DNA of 64,000 nucleotides from Polyangia bacterium (GTDB lineage Bacteria > Myxococcota_A > Polyangia > Nannocystales > Nannocystaceae): the NCBI GenBank assembly GCA_030424595.1, contig JAUHWG010000018.1, positions 1 to 64,000 on the forward strand. Direction: 5' to 3'. This document shows, piece by piece, positions 18,183 through 26,628 of the stretch (its first letter is position 1; every line of letters starts with the position of its first letter). Position numbers and translations under genes: made by a program. Under the pieces are notes generated by a model. That model was not told the DNA's origin. It saw only the letters and a program-made list of their open reading frames with translations, and searched no databases.

Positions 18183-18287
18183 GAGGTGAGCGCTCACCCA
18201 CACGGATGCAGCCGAAGCGCGAAACCCGTGTCACTGAAGATTCTACGCGGCTTGTCGAGGACGCCCCACAGCAGCGCTTATTTCAGG
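18183..18287. repeat. 105-bp degenerate element, copy B
   Basis: Gapless homologue of 21-125. It starts with a perfect 14-bp palindrome GGTGAGCGCTCACC (18185-18198), has TTCTACGCGG at 18241-18250 and ends CACAGCAGCGCTTATTTCAGG at 18267-18287, two bases before the stop codon of the minus-strand rhodanese gene. The plus strand can be read as a GTG-started peptide (18186) ending SSAYFRPR, and copy A gives TSAYFRAR in the same frame. Both copies lie downstream of minus-strand genes, so a 3' structural RNA with a terminal hairpin is equally possible. Confidence 0.6.
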
Positions 18288-18288
18288 C

Positions 18289-19302
18289 CTAGGGCTCCTT
18301 GGGCAGGTCCGGATCGCCGCCCCACTCGGCCCACGAACCATCGTAGATCCGCACGTCGGGGTGCCCCAGGAGCTTCGCCGCGAGCCAGGTGACGCTCGCT
18401 CGACTGCCGGTCTGGCAGTAGGTGACGATGGTGTCGGCCTCGATCGCCGCGCCGACCTCGTAGAGGGCGCGCAGCGGGGTGTCCGCGAGGAAGCGATCGC
18501 TCTCGTCCTTGGTCGTCTCCCAGGGGAGATGGAGGGCCCCGGGGATCCGCCCGCCCTCGTACTCGCCGAGCGAGCGGGCGTCGAGGAGGGCGACGGTGGG
18601 GTCGCTCAGGTGATCCTGCACCCACGCTGCGTCGACCCGGAGGGCGGGGTCCCCTTCGGCGAGCGCGAGGGTCGCCGGCGTCGGGCTCTCGGGGTCCGTC
18701 GAGGTCGGGTAGCCGCCCTCGCTCCAGGCCGTCCAGCCGCCGTCCAGCACCCGGACAAGCTCGCCCTCGCCGTAGTAGCGGAGGGTCCAGGAGAGCCTCG
18801 CCGCGGCCTGGGTCGAGCCGTCGTCGTAGGCGACGAGGCGCACACCCGCGGTCACGCCGACCTCGCCCAGGGCTCCCTCGACGGTCGCTCGATCCGCGAC
18901 CTGTCCGGCGATCCCGTCGACCTCGGCGCGGATGAGCGCGGCGTCGAAGCGGAGGGCTCCGGGCACGTGCCCGCTCGCGTAGGCCGACGCGGAGCGGAGA
19001 TCGAGGAGCACGAGGTCGTCCGCGTCCAGCTCCGCGTTCAGCTCCTCGGGGGCGATCAGGAGGCCCTCGCGGGTGCAGGCGATGGGATCCATCGAACAGT
19101 CGAGCGCGCCTGTGTCCTCGGTCTCGGCTGCGCCGGTGCTCTCGGTCTCGCCGTCGCTGCTGGAGCCCGAGGTCGAGGAGGTCGAGGCGCTCTCGGTCGC
19201 CTCGGTCGCGCTCGCCGTGTCGCCAGCCCCCCCACCGCAGGCGACGAGGATGAGGGGAGACCAGGCGCTGAGGGTGAGTGTCAGGGCGAGAGCGGGGCGC
19301 AT
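18289..19302 (-). CDS. Rhodanese (sulfurtransferase) lipoprotein, two domains
   Basis: This 337-residue protein has a signal peptide with lipobox LVACG, then a Thr/Ser/Glu linker. Two rhodanese domains follow. The first (about 85-190) has YDDGST where the active-site Cys loop should be, so it lacks the Cys. The second (about 210-330) holds TYCQTGSRAS with the catalytic Cys, preceded by LLDARSLGEYEGGRIPGALH. This active/inactive pairing is standard for thiosulfate or mercaptopyruvate sulfurtransferases. The unusual point is export as a lipoprotein. ATG 19302 gives the clean signal peptide. It is divergent from the SDR gene. Confidence 0.88.
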   Translation of the reverse strand: MRPALALTLTLSAWSPLILVACGGGAGDTASATEATESASTSSTSGSSSDGETESTGAAETEDTGALDCSMDPIACTREGLLIAPEELNAELDADDLVLLDLRSASAYASGHVPGALRFDAALIRAEVDGIAGQVADRATVEGALGEVGVTAGVRLVAYDDGSTQAAARLSWTLRYYGEGELVRVLDGGWTAWSEGGYPTSTDPESPTPATLALAEGDPALRVDAAWVQDHLSDPTVALLDARSLGEYEGGRIPGALHLPWETTKDESDRFLADTPLRALYEVGAAIEADTIVTYCQTGSRASVTWLAAKLLGHPDVRIYDGSWAEWGGDPDLPKEP

Positions 19303-19393
19303 CTGCGTCAGGATAGCGTGCTTATGGGGATCGGCCGCGTGACCCTCCGGCGCCGCGGCCGAGGGGCTCGGCGGGCGGGGTATGCTCTCGGGC

Positions 19394-20179
19394 ATGAGCG
19401 TGTTTCGTGAGGACATCCTGGAGGGACATGTCGCCCTGATCACCGGCGGTGGCACGGGGATCTGCAGGGGGATCGCCCGGGCGTACCTCGCCCACGGCGC
19501 CAAGGTCTGCATCACCAGCCGACGTCGAGAGCTGATCGAGACCGTCGCGGCGGAGCTCTCGGCGGAGACCGGCGGTGAGGCGATCGGCGTCGCCGCGGAC
19601 GTCCGCGATCCCGAGGCGTTGGTCGCCGTGGTCGACGCCACGATGGAGCGCTTTGGCAAGCTCGACACCCTGGTCAACGGCGCCGCCGGGAACTTCCTCG
19701 CGCCGGCCGTCGGCCTGAGCAGCAAGGGCTTTCGGACCGTCGTCGACATCGACCTCTGCGGCACCTTCAACGCGGCCAAGGCGGCCTTCGCCGCGATCGA
19801 GGGGGCAGGCGACGGCCTCATCCTCAACATCTCCGCGACCCTCCACTATCACGGCACGCCGCTGCAAATTCACGCCTCGGCGGCCAAGGCCGGCGTCGAC
19901 GCGGTGACCCGCAACCTGGCGGTGGAGTGGGGGCCGCTGGGGATCCGGGTCAACGCGATCGCCCCGGGGCCGATCGGCGACACCGAGGGGATGAAGCGGC
20001 TCACCCCAGGGGAGCTCGCGGCCAAGCTCGCGGGGCAGATCCCGCTCCGACGCTTCGGCACGATCGACGAGATCGCCCAGATGGCGGTCTTTCTCCGCTC
20101 GCGGGCCGCCTCCTATGTCACGGGGTCGATCTTCGTCGTCGACGGCGGCCAGTCGGTGACGACCGTCGGCTTCACCTGA
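19394..20179 (+). CDS. SDR, 2,4-dienoyl-CoA reductase-like
   Basis: This 261-residue SDR closely follows the peroxisomal 2,4-dienoyl-CoA reductase pattern: VNGAAGNFLAPA, FRTVVDIDLCGTFN, ISATLHYHGTPLQIHASAAK and APGPIGDTEGMKRL. As in that family the usual catalytic Tyr is absent from the YxxxK position while Lys is kept. The nucleotide loop reads TGGGTGICRG, with Cys24 in place of the last Gly of GxGxxG-like TGGGxGIG. Likely role: NADPH reduction of unsaturated acyl-CoA during fatty-acid degradation. ATG 19382 is an in-frame alternative start. Only 2 bp separate it from the next gene. Confidence 0.88.
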   Translation: MSVFREDILEGHVALITGGGTGICRGIARAYLAHGAKVCITSRRRELIETVAAELSAETGGEAIGVAADVRDPEALVAVVDATMERFGKLDTLVNGAAGNFLAPAVGLSSKGFRTVVDIDLCGTFNAAKAAFAAIEGAGDGLILNISATLHYHGTPLQIHASAAKAGVDAVTRNLAVEWGPLGIRVNAIAPGPIGDTEGMKRLTPGELAAKLAGQIPLRRFGTIDEIAQMAVFLRSRAASYVTGSIFVVDGGQSVTTVGFT

Positions 20180-20181
20180 CC

Positions 20182-21231
20182 ATGATCGTCGCGTCCGAGA
20201 ACACCGGGCTTTCACCGCAGTCTCGCGCCGCGTCTCCCCGTCGCGTCGCCCGTCCGATCATGGGCCTGGCGATCGTCGCGATCGTCGGCGCCTGGGGGGT
20301 GAGCCTCGCCGGTTTCGCCGCCTGGCGCTGGCCCGGGGCCTGGGTCCTCGATCTTCTCAACCACTTCCGCCCACAGGTCGCCGTCGTGACCGCGGCCGCG
20401 GCCTTGCTCGTCGGCGTCGGTCGACGCTGGCGCTGGCTCGTCGCCGCGGTCGTGATCCTCGGGGTGAACCTCGCCCTGCTCGCGCCGCTCTTCTTCGGCG
20501 GCGGGCGGCCGCCGGTCGGCAAGGCGGAGGTGCTCAGGATCCTCCACTTCAACGTCCTCTCGAGCAACGACGCCTACGCCGAGGTCGTCGACTACCTCGC
20601 GGCGAGCGAGGCCGATCTGATCCTGGTCCAGGAGGTGAGCGAGGCCTGGTCCGAGCATCTCGCCCGGGTGCCCGGGTATCGCGCGCACACGCTCTTGCCA
20701 CGACGTGACAACTTCGGCCTCGCCGTTCTCGCCGCGTCGGGGCGGGAGCTCTCATCCATCTCGGAGGTCGATCTCGGCGTCGGCGTACCGGCGCTCGAGA
20801 TCGATCTCAAGCTCGATGGCGTCCCGCTCGCGATCCTCAGCGTTCATACGCTGCCGCCAGCCTCCGCAGAGTACGCCCGTCGCCGGGATCAGATGCTCGC
20901 CTCCGCGGCGCTCTGGGCTGGGGGGGTGCGTCGCGAACGGGCGCTCGCGGTGATCGTCGGCGATCTCAACGCGACGCCCTTCTCGGGCGCCTTCCGGTCC
21001 TTGGTCGCCGACGGGGACCTCGTCGACTCCGAGCTCGGCTTTGGCCTACAGACGACCTGGCCGACGGAGCCCTGGCTGATGCGGGCGCTCTTCTCGATCG
21101 CCATCGACCACCTGCTCCATGATGCAGGTGTGGTTACGGTCGGCAGGTCCGTCGGCCCCGAGCTCGGCTCCGATCACCGACCGCTTCGGGTCGACTTGGC
21201 CCTGGCCCGCGGAACCCGCGGACTTCGCTGA
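20182..21231 (+). CDS. Membrane-anchored endonuclease/exonuclease/phosphatase-family protein
   Basis: This 349-residue protein has three hydrophobic segments in the first 115 residues, then an EEP-fold domain. Fold markers are ILHFNVLSSN, LILVQEVSE (metal Glu), VIVGDLNATPFS, SIAIDHLLH and GSDHRPLRVDL (catalytic His). Such membrane-linked EEP proteins (YafD-like) may act on phospholipid, inositol phosphate or nucleic acid at the envelope. It probably shares a transcript with the dienoyl-CoA reductase 2 bp upstream. Its stop lies inside a 9-bp tandem repeat, so copy-number change there could alter the C-terminus. Confidence 0.85.
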   Translation: MIVASENTGLSPQSRAASPRRVARPIMGLAIVAIVGAWGVSLAGFAAWRWPGAWVLDLLNHFRPQVAVVTAAAALLVGVGRRWRWLVAAVVILGVNLALLAPLFFGGGRPPVGKAEVLRILHFNVLSSNDAYAEVVDYLAASEADLILVQEVSEAWSEHLARVPGYRAHTLLPRRDNFGLAVLAASGRELSSISEVDLGVGVPALEIDLKLDGVPLAILSVHTLPPASAEYARRRDQMLASAALWAGGVRRERALAVIVGDLNATPFSGAFRSLVADGDLVDSELGFGLQTTWPTEPWLMRALFSIAIDHLLHDAGVVTVGRSVGPELGSDHRPLRVDLALARGTRGLR

Positions 21232-21304
21232 ATCCGCTGAATCCGCTGACTCCGCTGGCTCCGCTGAATCCGCTGAATCCGCTGGCTCCGCTGAATCCGC
21301 TGAC
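21224..21304. repeat. 9-bp tandem repeat, nine units
   Basis: Nine consecutive units of TCCGCTGAA or variants (TCCGCTGAC, TCCGCTGGC; first unit TTCGCTGAA). The stop codon of the EEP gene (21229-21231) is inside the first unit. There are no spacers, so this is a minisatellite and not a CRISPR array. Confidence 0.9.
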
Positions 21305-21381
21305 TGATCATGGGGCGGCTCAGGCCTGCTGGCCTTCGCCCGGAGACTCGGCGCTGCCCGCGGCGATCGTCGCCCCTCCGA

Positions 21382-22344
21382 TCACGGGGTGACCTCGTCG
21401 CGATCGCGATAGGGGTCCGCGACCTTGAGGAGCAGAGCGTTGTAGCGCGCGAACGAGAGTTCAGGGTGCTTGTACACCTCGACGTGCGCTGAGATGTCCC
21501 GGACCAGCAGGCTCTTGACCTCCTCCTCGCGGGGGGGCGTGAAGAGCTCCATGGCGACCGCGGGGTTCTTGGTCTCGAGGGCCCTCAGCGTCCGCTCGCC
21601 GAGCGCAGCGCGGAAGAAAGAGAGCTCTCGCTCTCGGTCGAAGGCGACGGTCGCGACCGCCTTCTCCAGGTCCCCCTCCGCGAGGTGGGCCGGCTCGATG
21701 ATCCCCGAGCGTAGCCCCTCATCGACATGGGTCGCGGTGCAGACGACATCGCGGGCGAGGATCGAGCGTATGTGGGCATCGGTCGGGCGTTCGCGATAGA
21801 ACACCTCCGGGAGCTTCCAGCCCTCCTCGTCGACCTTCGTGAGCGCGCGATGGAGGAGCGACTGACCGATCAGGGCGCTGAGCATGCCACCGCGGTCGCG
21901 GAGCATGAGCCCGAGCTCGACAATGGCCGTGAACCTGGGGTCGTCGGGGCTGCGGGCCCCGTGGAGCGCCGCTCGAGCGAGGGGGATGACGCTGAAGGAG
22001 CGTAGGTTCGGGTTGGAGCATACCCCTGCGCCGACACCCCCGCCGCTGCGGCTCCACGCGACGAGCTCTTCGAGCGCCAGCTCTGCTGCCGGGTCGAGCT
22101 CGTCGCCCGGCTCGGGCGAGGTGTCGGCGAGCGACGAGCCCTCGAACGTCGCGATGGCGGCCGCGAGGAGCGTCGAGTCCCCCGCGGGGAGCTGCGGCGC
22201 CGCGATCGCCTCGAGCTGCCCCCAGCGGGTCTCGATCTGGGCGGCGTCCTCCTCAGGAGCGGCCGTCCACGGGCTGAAGGTCGATCCGATCGCTCCGGCG
22301 AGGACGAAGATCCCGAGGGTGTAGAGGCGGCGAAGGCTTCGCAT
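21382..22344 (-). CDS. Secreted or anchored helical protein, unknown function
   Basis: About 320 residues. A hydrophobic N-terminal segment (LYTLGIFVLAGAIGSTF) looks like a signal anchor or uncleaved signal peptide, with no lipobox. The rest is predicted helical and moderately acidic with two cysteines (VCSNPN and VVCTATH). I recognise no family. The start ATG 22344 follows directly on a region of 12-bp repeats. It stands alone on the minus strand. Confidence 0.65.
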   Translation of the reverse strand: MRSLRRLYTLGIFVLAGAIGSTFSPWTAAPEEDAAQIETRWGQLEAIAAPQLPAGDSTLLAAAIATFEGSSLADTSPEPGDELDPAAELALEELVAWSRSGGGVGAGVCSNPNLRSFSVIPLARAALHGARSPDDPRFTAIVELGLMLRDRGGMLSALIGQSLLHRALTKVDEEGWKLPEVFYRERPTDAHIRSILARDVVCTATHVDEGLRSGIIEPAHLAEGDLEKAVATVAFDRERELSFFRAALGERTLRALETKNPAVAMELFTPPREEEVKSLLVRDISAHVEVYKHPELSFARYNALLLKVADPYRDRDEVTP

Positions 22345-22805
22345 GCCGTGATCTCGCCCTCTCCAGCGCTGTTTGCTCGGTCTGGTCCTGGTCATGGTCC
22401 TGGTCATGGTCCTGGTCATGGTCCTCGTCATGGTCCTGCTCCTGTTCCTGGTCATGGTCCTGCTCCTGTTCCTGGTCCCTGTCGTCGTCCGCGCCCGGTC
22501 GGGGCCCGACCTCGCATAGTGCATTCTTCGGGCCAACCATGAGCGGCGCGCCACGGCATCGCTGGGCCGAGTTCGCGGCGAACCGGCTTGGAGGCTTCGA
22601 CAAGTGCACCGTCGCGGCTGGCGAGTCGTGCCCTTTTGTCACGTGAATGTGTGGGCTCCGCGCGCTCTATCGCGAGCGTAGGCGGGGCCCGGAGGAGAGG
22701 GGGCGACGAGGGCCAGCGAGAGCGCGCGGGGCGCTTGCCACGGCTTCCTCGGGGGGGTTGACGGGATCGGCCTCGCAGAGCGAACGATGGGTCATACTGG
22801 GCCCC
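22345..22805. other. Intergenic region with 12-bp repeats, no gene seen
   Basis: This divergent gap holds the 12-bp repeat array at 22384-22478. Beyond it is about 330 bp with no convincing gene. A 35-codon frame, 22538-22645 (starts MSGAPRHRWAEF, ends SCPFVT), is open but has no support. Promoters for both flanking genes must lie here. Confidence 0.5.
22384..22478. repeat. 12-bp tandem repeat upstream of the 21382-22344 gene
   Basis: Units GGTCCTGGTCAT repeat about four times, then degenerate to GGTCCTGCTCCTGTTCCTGGTCAT twice. The array lies 40-134 bp upstream of the start at 22344, in the 5' leader or promoter. It is open on the minus strand as an Asp/Gln/His-rich peptide, which I do not regard as coding. 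Confidence 0.9.
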
Positions 22806-23333
22806 GTGAAACGCTGGCGCCCTGGCCTTCTCCTGCTGCCCTTGCCGCTCGTCTCTCTTACGCTCCTCGCGGACGTCGGCTGCCGCGGATCGACCAGCGA
22901 AGAGCCCTCGTCTCGGGATGCGAGGCGAGGCGGAGCAGCGGTTGACAAGGCGCCGGGGTCGGCCGTCGAGGTGCATCCTCCTGGGCCGGATGGGGCGTCC
23001 GACGCTCCTCAGGCGGCACAGCGGGAGCCGCCGGGTCCTCCGGTCGACGGGGTCGACAAGCTCCCCCATCTCCGCGGTCGATCGCAGGCGGGGGTGATCG
23101 AGGAGCTCGGTCCGCCGACGTCGAAGCGGGAGCTGCGGATGGGCGACTGTTGTACCGAGTTCGAGATCGAGCTGTACAACACGTACCCGCCGAACGCGGG
23201 GCACGAGGCGGTGGTCATCCAGCAGTGGACCTGGGCCTACGACGGCTACGCGGTCACGCTCTGGTTTCACCCGGTGGAGGGGACATGGACCGTTCTCGAG
23301 ACCTCGCGCTACAGCGATGATGTTGAGTTCTGA
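22806..23333 (+). CDS. Putative lipoprotein, unknown function
   Basis: About 175 residues from GTG 22806. The n-region KRWRP, a hydrophobic stretch and lipobox-like LADVGCRG support a lipoprotein. An Ala/Pro/Gly-rich linker runs to about 85. The C-terminal part (SQAGVIEELGPPTSKREL, MGDCCTEFEIELYNTYPP, WTWAYDGYAVTLWFHPV) resembles small exported SmpA/BamE-like folds, where a residue-pair loop precedes G-P-P. That resemblance is weak. A vicinal Cys-Cys pair is present. Confidence 0.65.
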   Translation: MKRWRPGLLLLPLPLVSLTLLADVGCRGSTSEEPSSRDARRGGAAVDKAPGSAVEVHPPGPDGASDAPQAAQREPPGPPVDGVDKLPHLRGRSQAGVIEELGPPTSKRELRMGDCCTEFEIELYNTYPPNAGHEAVVIQQWTWAYDGYAVTLWFHPVEGTWTVLETSRYSDDVEF

Positions 23334-23535
23334 GGCTTGACCTGAGCTCTGCGAGGGTCTGCGAGCGAGCGCGCCCACCCGCGGCGCGCCCTCGGGAGAG
23401 GGGGGCACTGCTCGACCCTGGCGCTCGCAGCTCCCGAAATTCTCGCGAAGGTCGCCGGAGATCGGGGGCGCTGAGCTCGGGCGGTCTGGCGACCTCGTCG
23501 TGGTCGGCTACCATCGTCCGGGACAGAGGACTCCT

Positions 23536-23964
23536 ATGAGCAAACCTACGACCTCGGCCCTCATCCTCTTCGCGACCCTCCTCAGCGCCTGCAACGGCGT
23601 GCCCGAAGAGAACGCCGAGGACGAGGTGCCGGTCGACGGCGAGGTCCTCGCCCTCGGAGATTTCATCGACGGGGCTCACCCGACCTCGGGCAAGGTCGAG
23701 ATCATCGAGGATGATGCGGGCACCGTCTCGCTCGTGATGACCGACTTCTTGAGCGACAACGGGCCCGACCTCTTCGTCTACCTGGCGACCGACACGTCGG
23801 CCTCCGATGTCATCGACCTGGGCGCGCTCCGTGCCACCAGCGGCACCCTCAACTACGAGCTCCCGAGCGGGTCCTACGACGCGGAGTACGACCATGTGCT
23901 GATCTGGTGCGATCAATTCTCGGTGCTCTTCGGCTCCGCGGAGCTGGGCCCGTCGAGCCCCTAG
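23536..23964 (+). CDS. DM13-domain lipoprotein
   Basis: This 142-residue protein has a lipobox LLSACN near residue 19. The remainder is one DM13 domain: GDFIDGAHPTSGKVEI, LVMTDFLSDNGPDLFVYLAT, IDLGALRATSGTLNYELP and VLIWCDQFSVLFGSAEL. DM13 domains are beta-rich modules proposed to take part in redox or electron transfer, and the Cys in IWC is the conserved one. It is probably anchored in the outer or inner membrane facing the periplasm. ATG 23536 gives a standard signal peptide. Confidence 0.88.
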   Translation: MSKPTTSALILFATLLSACNGVPEENAEDEVPVDGEVLALGDFIDGAHPTSGKVEIIEDDAGTVSLVMTDFLSDNGPDLFVYLATDTSASDVIDLGALRATSGTLNYELPSGSYDAEYDHVLIWCDQFSVLFGSAELGPSSP

Positions 23965-24035
23965 CCACGGGCTCTTCGGCCTGCAGAGCTCGACCGCTGT
24001 CGACCGGCCCGACAAAGCGGCTACCATCACGGTCG

Positions 24036-24506
24036 ATGCCGAGGCGGCGACGAACCAGCGAGCTTGAGCGCCGCGACAGGGAGCGGCGGAGCTCAGCCGA
24101 GCGCGCGCTCCTAGACGAGGTCGAGGCCCGCCGGCGGGCCTTCAGCGATGCGCTGGAGGCGAGCAACATTCTCCACGGGAAGCACCTCTGCCCGTGCTGC
24201 GGCCTACCGACGATCGACGAGCGCGGGGACTACGAGGTGTGCGTCGTCTGTCTCTGGGAGGACGGGATCGGCGAGACCGATCCGCGGCGCGTATCCCCGC
24301 CCAACTATGTCTCCCTCGAGCGGGCAAGAATCGACGTTGGCGCTCATCTGAGGGCCTACGAGGCGGTGTATGGGGATCTCCTCCGCGGCGGCGTGGACCC
24401 GCTCGTCCGCGCGATCAAGCGCTTCGGGGCCCGGCTTCAGGGGGGAGAGGTCGAGCTCGATCGCGGGGACTTCGTCGCCAACCTCGCCCAGATCGTCGCC
24501 TCGTGA
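24036..24506 (+). CDS. CPCC-family cysteine-rich protein
   Basis: This 156-residue cytoplasmic protein has a basic, coiled-coil-like N-terminus of about 45 residues. The CPCC module follows: HLCPCCGLPTIDERGDYEVC then VCLWEDGIGE. Four cysteines are spaced as CxxC...CxxC, as expected for a small zinc-binding domain. The family is uncharacterised and often sits near immunity or effector genes, but no toxin is recognisable here. The C-terminal 60 residues form helices typical of the longer members. Confidence 0.82.
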   Translation: MPRRRRTSELERRDRERRSSAERALLDEVEARRRAFSDALEASNILHGKHLCPCCGLPTIDERGDYEVCVVCLWEDGIGETDPRRVSPPNYVSLERARIDVGAHLRAYEAVYGDLLRGGVDPLVRAIKRFGARLQGGEVELDRGDFVANLAQIVAS

Positions 24507-24586
24507 GCGTGGCGCGAGCGGGGCGTCGACTCGCCGGCGTGGGGCGGTAGGTCGCCCCGCGAACGGGCTCGCGGTGCGCTCCACTT

Positions 24587-25051
24587 CTATCTCGTCAGGA
24601 CGAAGGCGAGGGCGCCACCGCCGACGAACATCACGAGAACACAGGCGACGATCAAGCCCTCGCGAAAGTCTAGGAGCTTGCACAGGCGCTCGAAGGGATC
24701 GCCCTCCGGTAGGTCGTCGGGGCGCGGCTCGTGCAGCTCCGCCAGCTCGGCGGCGATCCTCTCGCGCAGCCCGTGGAGCTCTCCGATCTGCATGTAGACC
24801 GACGGTCGCATGAGAAAGCGCAGCGCTCCGTGGGGGGTCGGCTCTGGATCGACGATGATCCGGGGTCGCCCGAGGGCGCTCAGGACGGCGTCGAGATCAG
24901 CCTGCGCCTCGAAGAGGTAGCGCTGGGCAGCGCTGATATGGAGGGTCTCTTCGCCGCTGCTATGACGTCGGATCGGCGCCGAGCGGAGCTCTGAGATCGC
25001 AGCGCCGACGTTGCGGTAGGCGTCGGCGAGCCGCTGCGCTTGGTCTGCCAT
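24587..25051 (-). CDS. Tail-anchored helical protein, unknown function
   Basis: This 154-residue protein has an all-helical, charged cytoplasmic part (heptad-like stretches at 45-62 and 90-115) and one C-terminal membrane segment, GLIVACVLVMFVGGGALAFVL. No Cys is present. No family is recognised. Convergent with the CPCC gene and upstream of nothing on its strand. Confidence 0.65.
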   Translation of the reverse strand: MADQAQRLADAYRNVGAAISELRSAPIRRHSSGEETLHISAAQRYLFEAQADLDAVLSALGRPRIIVDPEPTPHGALRFLMRPSVYMQIGELHGLRERIAAELAELHEPRPDDLPEGDPFERLCKLLDFREGLIVACVLVMFVGGGALAFVLTR

Positions 25052-25100
25052 CGAGGGACGAGAGTATCAGCCGCGAGCGGCGGGACGGCGGAGCAACTTC

Positions 25101-25140
25101 GCTCGCTCGCTCGCTCGCTCGCTCGCTCGCGAGCGAGCCC
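25101..25140. repeat. GCTC tetranucleotide run with inverted flank
   Basis: About seven copies of GCTC (25101-25130) are followed by GAGCGAGC, so the end can fold as a hairpin. It begins next to the stop codon of the minus-strand gene 25140-25574 and could act as a terminator for it. No U-tract follows. Confidence 0.7.
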
Positions 25141-25574
25141 TACTTGCTGCTGCGGACGACGGTGCGGAGCATCTCGTCCACCTCGTCGCGGACATCGCCG
25201 AGCTGCTGCGAGCGGTAGGCTCCATAGGCGCCGCCGATGATCGGGCCGGTGATCATGCCGACCACCGGGAGGATGGAGGCGGCGAGGCCGATCTTCGCCC
25301 CGGTCGCGGCCGCATTGCCGGCGCCGAGCCGCTCGCGTAGCTGGATGATCGCGTCGTGGAGAACGACACGCTCGTCGGCGGAGAGCTGGTCGACGCGGGC
25401 GACCGACTCGCGGAGGGCCGCGAGCTCCTTCTCCAGCGCCTCGGGGCTGAAGGGGGCGACGTCGACCATCTTCTTGAGGCGGTCAGCCTGGTCCTGTGCC
25501 CAGCCCTTGGGGTCGCTGCGGAGGCGATCGGCCTGAGCTTTCGCCCAGGCTTTGGTGTCGTCGGAGAAGGCCAT
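25140..25574 (-). CDS. Small protein with glycine-zipper-like hydrophobic segment
   Basis: This 144-residue protein has an N-terminal charged helical region with an imperfect repeat (AKAQADRLRSDPKGWAQDQADRLKK) and a coiled-coil-like middle. A hydrophobic, glycine-rich stretch GLAASILPVVGMITGPIIGGAYGAY at about 95-120 resembles glycine-zipper membrane-inserting segments. ATG 25574 is chosen; ATG 25586 adds four residues. Function unknown. Confidence 0.65.
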   Translation of the reverse strand: MAFSDDTKAWAKAQADRLRSDPKGWAQDQADRLKKMVDVAPFSPEALEKELAALRESVARVDQLSADERVVLHDAIIQLRERLGAGNAAATGAKIGLAASILPVVGMITGPIIGGAYGAYRSQQLGDVRDEVDEMLRTVVRSSK

Positions 25575-25586
25575 CGACGCGATCAT

Positions 25587-25888
25587 AGTCGGGAAGGGCG
25601 CGACGAGCCACCGGTCTGGGCGATGGGGCTCGGGGTGCCCTTTGGCGCCGTCGTGGCGCATCCCTGACGACATGAGACGCGAGACACGAGTGCGCCCGTG
25701 TGCCGAGCTTGGCGAGGAGCTCGTGGCGAGAGTCCTGCGCATTCTCGCCGGGCCTCGCTTCGCCTAGCCTCGCCTAGCCTCTCCGCCGAAGCTCGCGGCG
25801 CGGTCCGGTAGAGCGAGCTTCGTCGGAGCAGCGAAGGGACTCGGGCCCCAGCCCTCTGGGGAGCGCCGCGGGCTCGCGGGCTCGCTCG
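25587..25888. other. Intergenic region, nothing recognised
   Basis: About 300 bp between two minus-strand genes. Short direct repeats of GCCTCGCTTCGCCTAGCCTCGCCTAGCC type occur near 25755-25785. No open frame has coding features. Confidence 0.4.
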
Positions 25889-26479
25889 TCAGCTCGCGAG
25901 CGCTTCGTCGTCGGCGTCTGCGGCCAGGCGCTCGCGGACGTACGCTGCGACCAACCCTGCGTGGGAGAGGGGCTTGCGCGGGTCGTCGATGTCGCAGTTT
26001 GTCTCGTAGTCGAGGAGGACGACCGGCTGGCTGCGCGCGAGCGCACAGAGCTGGAGCACCTCCTCCTGGAGGCGGCGCTCGAGGGCGAAGCGGTAGAGCG
26101 GGGCGTAGATGGCGTGCCGGGCCTCGATGTAGCCGAGCAGCTCCTCGCCCTCGACGCCGCGGCGGTGGCCGAGGCAGCGGCCGAAGCGACGGACGGTCCG
26201 CTTGAGCCCGCGCATGCTCGTCTTGGCCATCACCGCGAGGTCGACGTCCGCGCTCTCGAAGACCTTGAGCCCCTGCCAGATCCCCTCGACGCTGGCGCCG
26301 TTACGCCCCGGGGTGAAGGGGACGGGCAGATCGCCGAGCGGGTAGAAGGGGCTGAATCGGACCCACGGCTCGGGGCCGCGGGAGGTCACGTCGACGATCG
26401 CAGCCCCGGGGTGCTCCGCCTCGATCTTCGCGACCGGCGTGTGGCGGGAGCGGACGATGATTCGCGTCGGGGTGACCAT
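25889..26479 (-). CDS. NADAR-like uncharacterised protein (DUF6939-type)
   Basis: This 196-residue protein carries VRFSPFYPLGDLPVPF then ASVEGIWQGLKVF, and later IEARHAIYAPLYRFALE and VVLLDYETNCDIDDPRKPLS. The first pair recalls the NADAR fold (FSnFYp, then svEh.yQa.K), and the whole pattern fits what I remember of a family named DUF6939. NADAR proteins remove ADP-ribose from nucleic acids or process riboflavin intermediates. Whether this one is catalytic is unknown. It stands alone on the minus strand. Confidence 0.7.
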   Translation of the reverse strand: MVTPTRIIVRSRHTPVAKIEAEHPGAAIVDVTSRGPEPWVRFSPFYPLGDLPVPFTPGRNGASVEGIWQGLKVFESADVDLAVMAKTSMRGLKRTVRRFGRCLGHRRGVEGEELLGYIEARHAIYAPLYRFALERRLQEEVLQLCALARSQPVVLLDYETNCDIDDPRKPLSHAGLVAAYVRERLAADADDEALAS

Positions 26480-26628
26480 GATGGTGTGATGTGTACACTA
26501 AGTTAGAATGGCCGACAAGAGGCCTCCTGGGGACAAGTTCGAGCGTTCGCGGCGATTCTCGTCCGGAGGCGGCTGGCGGATCGGATCGGGCTCAGAGGCC
26601 CGCGCGCGGTCTGATCATCGGCGCTCGG

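Noticed and set aside
21224-22478. Possible CRISPR arrays in the tandem repeats
   Set aside because: Units are 9-12 bp with no spacers and no cas genes nearby.
22538-22645. 35-codon open frame (MSGAPRHRWAEF...SCPFVT)
   Set aside because: No ribosome site, no family and an intergenic place; chance is a sufficient explanation.
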